Below are positions 1-4,334 of a stretch of 6,867 nucleotides of DNA, in pieces. Source of the DNA: Deltaproteobacteria bacterium (GTDB taxonomy: Bacteria; Desulfobacterota; Deferrimicrobia; Deferrimicrobiales; Deferrimicrobiaceae); the NCBI GenBank assembly GCA_025357175.1, contig JANXPS010000098.1:1-6867 (forward strand). Reading direction: 5' to 3'. Both the position numbers and the translations under genes were made by a program. Under the pieces are notes generated by a model that ran no database searches, had not been told where the DNA came from, and saw only the letters and a list, made by a program, of their open reading frames with translations. Numbering within the stretch: the stretch's first letter is position 1; each line of letters opens with the position of its first letter.

Positions 1-105
1 GAAAAGCACCGCGGCCGTCCACTTCCAGGTCGTGACGGACGTGTTCCGGGACAGCTCTTCGTGGAGACGGGCCTCGTCGATCCGGGAGAGTTCGCCGTCG
101 CTCAC
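1..105 (-). CDS. Probable NrfD/PsrC-type quinone-interacting membrane subunit (QrcD/ActC-like), N-terminal fragment
   Basis: Only the first 35 codons are in the window; the gene runs off the left edge. It begins with GTG at 103-105, which overlaps the TGA stop of the iron-sulfur gene (GTGA, 4 bases). A good Shine-Dalgarno GGAGG lies 6 bases before it. The visible peptide is a charged, hydrophilic cytoplasmic-type leader (MSDGELSRIDEARLHEEL) followed by TTWKWTAAVLF, which looks like the start of a first membrane helix. The sequence alone is too short to prove a family. The call rests on position: in Qrc, alternative complex III and many other complex iron-sulfur molybdoenzyme loci, the gene after the four-cluster ferredoxin encodes the NrfD-type multi-helix quinone-binding subunit. 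A different membrane subunit is possible. Confidence is high that it is a real gene and moderate for the function. Confidence 0.65.
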   Translation of the reverse strand, partial: MSDGELSRIDEARLHEELSRNTSVTTWKWTAAVLF

Positions 106-812
106 GTTCCGCCTCCCTTGACCCGCTTGAGGTAGGTCACGCTCGGTTCGGTTCCCAGGTGTTCCATCAGCCGGAAGCGGCGCAGGTTGCGGACGGCGCG
201 GGAAACCTCGCTGTCGGGGTCGTTGAGGTCGCCGAAGAGCAGCGCGCCCGGGGGGCACGTTTGGACGCAGGCCGGCACGACTTCGCCGTCGCGCAGTGCG
301 CGGTTCTCGGTGGACGCCTGCTCCTTGGCCCGCCGGATCCGCTGGATGCAGAAGGTGCACTTCTCCATGACGCCCCTGGAACGGACCGAAAGGTCGGGGT
401 TCAACTGCTCGTCGAGCGGTCCTTCCCACTTGTTGTCGAACCAGTTGAAGACGCGGACCGAATAGGGGCAGTTGTTGGCGCAATAGCGCGTCCCGACGCA
501 CCGGTTGTAGACCATCGCGTTGAGGTTCTCTTCGTTGTGGTAGGTCGCGTAGACGGGGCAGACCGGCTCGCACGGCGCCTTCCCGCAATGCATGCAGGGG
601 ACGGGAATGTGGACCGACTCGGGCCGCGGCCACCCGCTCTGCCAGTAGCGGTTGACCCGGATCCAGTGCATCAGCCGACCCTTTCCGGCCTGATCCTCGG
701 AAGTGATCGGGACGTTGTTCTCGGCGCTGCACGCCACCATGCACGCATTGCACCCCGTGCATCGGTCGAGGTCGATCGCCATCCCCCACTTGTGTCCGCC
801 ACCGTGGCTCAT
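102..812 (-). CDS. Four-cluster ferredoxin-type iron-sulfur subunit of a Qrc/alternative complex III-like complex (QrcC/ActB2-like)
   Basis: A 236-residue electron-transfer subunit expected to carry electrons between the quinone-binding membrane subunit and the MopB/cytochrome subunits. Four cysteine groups are visible: C18-C21-C24-C28; C73-C76-C81-C85; C105-C111-C115; and C152-C155 with C182-C186. The third group reads RCVGTRYCANNCP: the position of the usual second cysteine is Thr108, leaving three ligands, as expected for a [3Fe-4S] cluster beside three [4Fe-4S] clusters. That pattern, with the EKCTFC motif, is typical of the NrfC/PsrB-like subunits of Qrc and alternative complex III. There is no signal peptide; proteins of this type are usually exported folded with their Tat-signal partner (inference here). 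The start is ATG at 810-812, 19 bases after the MopB stop, preceded by G-rich GGGG runs rather than a clean AGGAGG. The open frame continues upstream into the MopB gene, but that extension is arginine/serine-rich and not credible. The stop overlaps the next gene's start. Confidence 0.9.
   Translation of the reverse strand: MSHGGGHKWGMAIDLDRCTGCNACMVACSAENNVPITSEDQAGKGRLMHWIRVNRYWQSGWPRPESVHIPVPCMHCGKAPCEPVCPVYATYHNEENLNAMVYNRCVGTRYCANNCPYSVRVFNWFDNKWEGPLDEQLNPDLSVRSRGVMEKCTFCIQRIRRAKEQASTENRALRDGEVVPACVQTCPPGALLFGDLNDPDSEVSRAVRNLRRFRLMEHLGTEPSVTYLKRVKGGGT
112..116 (-). promoter_or_regulatory. Ribosome binding site of the NrfD-like gene
   Basis: GGAGG on the minus strand, 6 bases before the GTG start at 103-105. 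It lies inside the last codons of the iron-sulfur gene and decides the GTG start, since no ATG is available nearby. The overlap and this site suggest that the membrane subunit is made in step with the iron-sulfur subunit. Confidence 0.7.
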
Positions 813-831
813 CGGCCCCCCATTCCCCACA

Positions 832-3027
832 TCATGCGATGAACTGGTCCGGCTTCCACTGCCCCTCGGGGAAGCCGAACCGGACGAGTCGTCCCTTGAG
901 GGCAACCTTCGAAAGCGCGACCCGCGTCGACTGCCAGGCGGGGCTTCCGCTCCCGGCGTCGGTCGCGTCGGGGAGCAGGGTGAACGGATTTTCGCCGCGG
1001 CCGCCGGCGAATTTCCCGTAACGGCCGTGCCCCTGCCCGAGCGGCATCGCGACGACATCGGGGGCGAGGCCCGGGTGAAGCACCGCGTGGGCGCGGATCG
1101 TGCCCGCGGGCGAAGCGACGGCGACCCCGTCGCCTTCGGCGATGCCGAGCTTTAAAGCCGTGTCGGGGTTGATCTCGACCCAGTTGCGCCAGACCGCCGT
1201 CGTCAGGGGGTCGGGCAGTTCCTGGAGCCAGGGCAGGTTGGCATGCCGCCCGTCGAGCAGCGAATTCGAGGGATAAAGCCGCAGGACGAAAGGATACCGG
1301 TCCGGCGATCCGGCGAAAGCGGGCTCGGACGCCTTCGGCATGGAATGCCCCGCGTCTTTCGGAAGGGGGCGGAGCGGCCCCGGCTTCATCCGGAAGTAGC
1401 CGCCTTCCTGGAGCGCCTGTTCGAACGGAATTTCCATTCCCGCGTAGGCGTTCGCCAGGTATTCGCGGAAATTGCCGGCGGGCAGGGCGGAGGCGAGCGG
1501 GCCTCCCAGTTCGCGAGCTGCGGCGAGAAGGATGTCGGGTATCGCTCGCGTGTCATGGTAGACGGAGATGACCGGCTGCATGAGCGTGATCGCATTTCCC
1601 GCGTGCCCCATGGGCGCGAAGTCGTCGCCCCAGCTTTCGAGGAAATGGGAGGTGGGGAGGATGAGGTCGGCGTGCGCCGTCGTCTCGTCGATGAAAGGCG
1701 CCATCGCTGCGATGAAAGGAACATGCCCGAGCGCTTCCTCGAAGCGGAAGGCGGGCGGGAGCGCGAAGGCCGGGTTGGACGGTTCGAGCAGCAGTGCGAC
1801 CCGGAATGCGCCTTTCCGCATCCGGTCGGTCGCGGCGCGCAGCGCACCGTGTCCGGATTCGGGCGCGGGGGCGATCAGTTGCGCATCGCCCCCGAAACGG
1901 GACAGCGTGGCCCGCCGGTCGGGGAACGATATTCCGCCGGGCGTCCCGTAATTTCCGGCCAGCGCGTTGAGCAGGGCGACGCACGAGAGGTTGTAAGTCC
2001 CGTTGCCCATGGTGGCCGGACCCGTTCCGGCGAGGGCGATCGCGGGCCGGTTGCCGGCGAGTTCGCGGGCCGTCTCGACGAAGGCGGAAGGGGGCAGGCC
2101 CGTGCGCCGGGAAACGGCTTCGGGGGTGATCTCCTTCAGCCCGCCGTCCCAAACCCCGCCGCCGGCGGCTTGGGGAAGCAGCTTGTCCCGGAGCAGCACG
2201 TGGGCGATCGCGAGCGCCGCCAACCCTTCCGTTCCGGGGGCGACCGGAAAGTAGACGTCGGCGTTGGCGGAGGTCATCGAGAAGCGCGACCCGAAGTGGA
2301 CGAGCTTGCCCCGCACCGTTTCACGCCCCTGCCGCATCGCGCCGTAGGCACGCCCGAAATGGACCGGCGACAGCCCCGTCTCGAGAAAATCGCCGCCGAA
2401 GGAAAGGGCGTAGCGGGCGTTCGCCAGGTCGTATTCGGGAAGGTCTCGAATGCCGTAGATCGCCTCGGATGCCGCCAGCTGCGCGTCGTGCCCGAGCGGT
2501 TCCCATGACACGCGGTTGGGCGATCCGAACCCCTTCATGAAGCGGTCGGCGACGACGTTTGCATGCCCGCGCATCCTGCCGGAAAGCATCAAAAGAGACT
2601 CCGGCGCCTCGGAGCGGATTTTCGCGAGATGCGGCATCAGGATGGCCAGCGCCTCGGGCCATGTGATCGGCGTGTAGGATCCGGAACCGCGCGCCCCGGC
2701 GAGCTTCATCGGCTGCCGCAGACGTTCGGGGTGATAAAGGCCCTGCAAGGCGGCCTGGCCCCGGGCGCACAGTTTGCCGCGGTTGACGGGGTGCTTCGGG
2801 TTGCCCTCGATCTTCTTTGCGCGCCCCTCGGAAATGCGGACGAGGGTGCCGCATCCGGCCGGGCACATCCGACAGGCGGTGGCGTACCACAGCGCTTCGC
2901 CCAGGACGTAGTTTTCGGGCGGGATGACGAAGGGGACGATCGTCCGGGAAAGCTTTTCGCATCCGCCGAACAGCGCCGTGAACGCGGTCAGCCCCGTGAA
3001 TTTGAGGAAATCACGCCGGTCGATCAT
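832..3027 (-). CDS. Tat-exported molybdopterin-oxidoreductase-family subunit without visible Mo ligand (QrcB/ActB1-like)
   Basis: A 731-residue protein of the MopB (complex iron-sulfur molybdoenzyme) family, expected on the periplasmic face of the inner membrane. The N-terminus carries a twin-arginine signal (DRRDFLKF, residues 3-10) and a hydrophobic stretch ending at GGC (Cys23). Next comes an N-terminal [4Fe-4S] motif, C52-x2-C55-x3-C59-x27-C87 (CRMCPAGC ... KLCARGQ). The segment where catalytic relatives carry a Cys, Sec or Ser molybdenum ligand reads SWEPLGHDAQ (residues 174-183), with Gly179 at the usual Cys position by my alignment. This agrees with QrcB and ActB, which belong to the family but are reported to lack molybdenum. 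The FGGDFLETGLSP stretch (210-221) and the C-terminal LPWLQELPDP / PLGQGHGRYG segments also fit that subgroup. The length suits QrcB or a split ActB1 rather than a fused ActB. The start is ATG at 3025-3027, 13 bases after the cytochrome stop, with a GGGGGG run 4 bases before it. A catalytic polysulfide- or tetrathionate-reductase-like role is less likely. Confidence 0.88.
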   Translation of the reverse strand: MIDRRDFLKFTGLTAFTALFGGCEKLSRTIVPFVIPPENYVLGEALWYATACRMCPAGCGTLVRISEGRAKKIEGNPKHPVNRGKLCARGQAALQGLYHPERLRQPMKLAGARGSGSYTPITWPEALAILMPHLAKIRSEAPESLLMLSGRMRGHANVVADRFMKGFGSPNRVSWEPLGHDAQLAASEAIYGIRDLPEYDLANARYALSFGGDFLETGLSPVHFGRAYGAMRQGRETVRGKLVHFGSRFSMTSANADVYFPVAPGTEGLAALAIAHVLLRDKLLPQAAGGGVWDGGLKEITPEAVSRRTGLPPSAFVETARELAGNRPAIALAGTGPATMGNGTYNLSCVALLNALAGNYGTPGGISFPDRRATLSRFGGDAQLIAPAPESGHGALRAATDRMRKGAFRVALLLEPSNPAFALPPAFRFEEALGHVPFIAAMAPFIDETTAHADLILPTSHFLESWGDDFAPMGHAGNAITLMQPVISVYHDTRAIPDILLAAARELGGPLASALPAGNFREYLANAYAGMEIPFEQALQEGGYFRMKPGPLRPLPKDAGHSMPKASEPAFAGSPDRYPFVLRLYPSNSLLDGRHANLPWLQELPDPLTTAVWRNWVEINPDTALKLGIAEGDGVAVASPAGTIRAHAVLHPGLAPDVVAMPLGQGHGRYGKFAGGRGENPFTLLPDATDAGSGSPAWQSTRVALSKVALKGRLVRFGFPEGQWKPDQFIA

Positions 3028-3040
3028 GCCGCCCCCCAGC

Positions 3041-3532
3041 TCATTTGTGACAGGTCCAGCAGTCGATGGAGACGCCGCGCTGCCGATGGCACGCCATGCA
3101 CCATCCCATCGTGAATGCCCGCTTCTGGACTGTTTCGACCGCCTGGTCCACTCCGGGGTGGCAGAAAAGGCACGGTACGCCCGCGTTGACCATCTTGTGG
3201 TGCGGGAAGTAGACGTGGTCGGGAAGCTTCGCCACTCGGTTCCAGGCGATCGCCCGCTTTTCGTCGGCGGCGCGTGCCACGAGTTTTACGGAAGGGTTTC
3301 CGGCCGCGACGACGCGGTGGCAGGACATGCACTTGGCGACCGACGGGATGCCGGCCGACGCGGAGCGGGTCGCGTAGATATGGCAGAAGCGGCAGTCGAT
3401 CCCGTTGCCGGCGACGTGCGTCTTGTGGGAAAAGGGAACGGGCTGCCCGGACAGGGCCGATGCCTCCCCGGGCGGGAAGGCGGTCGCGGCAAAAAGCGAG
3501 AGAAGAACGGCCAGCAGGATCGGTCGGTTCAT
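3041..3532 (-). CDS. Periplasmic pentaheme cytochrome c (ActA/QrcA-like)
   Basis: A 163-residue multiheme cytochrome with five CXXCH motifs at C47-H51, C68-H72, C121-H125, C145-H149 and C158-H162; the last ends one residue before the stop. Extra histidines at H36, H39, H106, H111 and H112 could be distal ligands for bis-His hemes. The spacing and the AWNRVAKLPDHVYFPHH segment (residues 96-112), followed by GVPCLFCH and WCMACHR, match the ActA/QrcA type cytochrome that heads alternative complex III and Qrc loci. Five hemes is the ActA number; the described Desulfovibrio QrcA has six. Residues 1-26 form a signal sequence (Arg3, hydrophobic core, ASA at 24-26); it may be cleaved or kept as a membrane anchor. 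I chose ATG at 3530-3532: a GAGG lies 4 bases before it and it gives a clean signal peptide. ATG at 3544 and TTG at 3568 are in frame but lack a good ribosome site and add charged residues in front of the signal. Confidence 0.9.
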   Translation of the reverse strand: MNRPILLAVLLSLFAATAFPPGEASALSGQPVPFSHKTHVAGNGIDCRFCHIYATRSASAGIPSVAKCMSCHRVVAAGNPSVKLVARAADEKRAIAWNRVAKLPDHVYFPHHKMVNAGVPCLFCHPGVDQAVETVQKRAFTMGWCMACHRQRGVSIDCWTCHK

Positions 3533-3614
3533 CGGGCCTCGCATCGTTTCAGGTGAACGTCCGCGCAACGACGATTTGCATTTTATCGCATTACCGCGGC
3601 GGCCGAATCAAGAA
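3533..3614 (-). other. 82-base intergenic spacer, possible promoter of the cytochrome/oxidoreductase genes
   Basis: The only intergenic gap longer than 20 bases. It is less G+C-rich in its middle than the surrounding genes. On the minus strand it holds a TAAAAT at 3580-3585, five of six bases of a sigma-70 -10 box, about 50 bases before the cytochrome start. A TTGATT at 3606-3611 could be a -35 box, but the gap of 20 bases is longer than the usual 16-18, so the pair is weak. I see no stem followed by a T-run, so no intrinsic terminator for the upstream TVP38 gene. The spacer may equally be plain leader in one long transcript. Confidence 0.3.
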
Positions 3615-4334
3615 TCACACGCCCTGGCGGCGGGCACGTCTTTCCCGCCAACGGTGGAACGTCCGTTCCAGCTTCTCCCGATACCGGACCAGGACGAGGA
3701 TGATCACCAGCGCGGCCGTCGAGAGGATGGCCAGTTCGGGATACCGGCCCTGGCGGAGTAACGATCCGCCGACCGTCAGCATGATCGTGCCGAGCAGGCG
3801 TCCCGCGGTCGTGACGATGAGAAACTCGACCGCCGATAGATGTCCCAGGCCCAGGATGTAGCACAGGTAGTCTTTCGGAAAACCGGGCAGCAGGAAGAGG
3901 AGGAAGGCGAGTGCGATCCCTTTCTGGTGGAGGATGTAATCGAACCTCTCGAGGGTGGCGCGGTTGACGAACTTCTCGACGGCGGGGCGGCCGAAGATGC
4001 GCGCGATGCCGAAGGCGATCCAGGAACCCAGCGTCAGGCCGACGGTCGACAGGGCGATCCCGACGAGCGGCCCGTAGAGGAATCCTCCGAGCACGCCGGT
4101 CACCTCGCCGGGAACAGGGGCGACGACGACCTGTGTCGCCTGGAGAAGGACGAAACCGACGAACCCCCACACGCCCAGTCCGTCGATGAAGCGCTTGGCC
4201 TCGGTCCGGTCCAGGAAGAAACGGTACGCGCCCGTCCGATAGAGGAGCACGCCGCTCCCGACGAATAAAAGGCCGAGCAGCGCCAGTCGCAGCCAGACGC
4301 CGATTTTCCCGGGGGAGGGGTCGGTATCCGTCAT
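3615..4334 (-). CDS. TVP38/TMEM64 family (DedA-like, VTT domain) inner-membrane protein
   Basis: A 239-residue integral membrane protein. An N-terminal helix (about residues 13-32) is followed by the VTT/SNARE-associated core. The first re-entrant/helical half includes VVAPVPGEVTGVLGGFLYG (residues 70-88) and GSWIAFGIARIFGRP (103-117). The second half has the hallmark LLPGFPKDYLCYILGL (148-163) and a glycine-rich helix TTAGRLLGTIMLTVGGSLL (175-193). A last helix (about 199-216) leads into a very basic C-terminal tail (RERRARRQ). Related DedA/VTT proteins are implicated in membrane lipid handling, some as undecaprenyl-phosphate or phospholipid translocases; the substrate here is unknown. The start is ATG at 4332-4334, with GAGAGG 6 bases before it, overlapping the ATPase stop as ATGA. 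The frame is open far upstream inside the ATPase gene, but that part is arginine-rich shadow sequence. Translation is probably coupled to the ATPase. Confidence 0.88.
   Translation of the reverse strand: MTDTDPSPGKIGVWLRLALLGLLFVGSGVLLYRTGAYRFFLDRTEAKRFIDGLGVWGFVGFVLLQATQVVVAPVPGEVTGVLGGFLYGPLVGIALSTVGLTLGSWIAFGIARIFGRPAVEKFVNRATLERFDYILHQKGIALAFLLFLLPGFPKDYLCYILGLGHLSAVEFLIVTTAGRLLGTIMLTVGGSLLRQGRYPELAILSTAALVIILVLVRYREKLERTFHRWRERRARRQGV

Noticed and set aside
159..842. Plus-strand open frame of 227 codons opposite the iron-sulfur gene
   Set aside because: Antisense shadow of a gene with four cysteine cluster motifs; no recognisable domain of its own.
813..1058. In-frame 5' extension of the iron-sulfur gene into the MopB gene
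   Set aside because: Ser/Arg/Pro-rich sequence unlike the family; it overlaps the conserved C-terminus of the MopB protein.
1243..2508. Plus-strand open frame of 421 codons opposite the MopB gene
   Set aside because: It lies wholly antisense to a gene with clear family motifs; composition is Gly/Arg/Glu-rich with no domain. High G+C gives long antisense frames.
3533..3568. Upstream ATG (3544) and TTG (3568) starts for the cytochrome
   Set aside because: No good ribosome site in front of either, and they would add charged residues ahead of an otherwise standard signal peptide.
3580..3605. Small palindromes (CCGCGG, CGGCCG) in the spacer as terminator or operator
   Set aside because: Six-base palindromes are common at this G+C and are not followed by a T-run in either direction.
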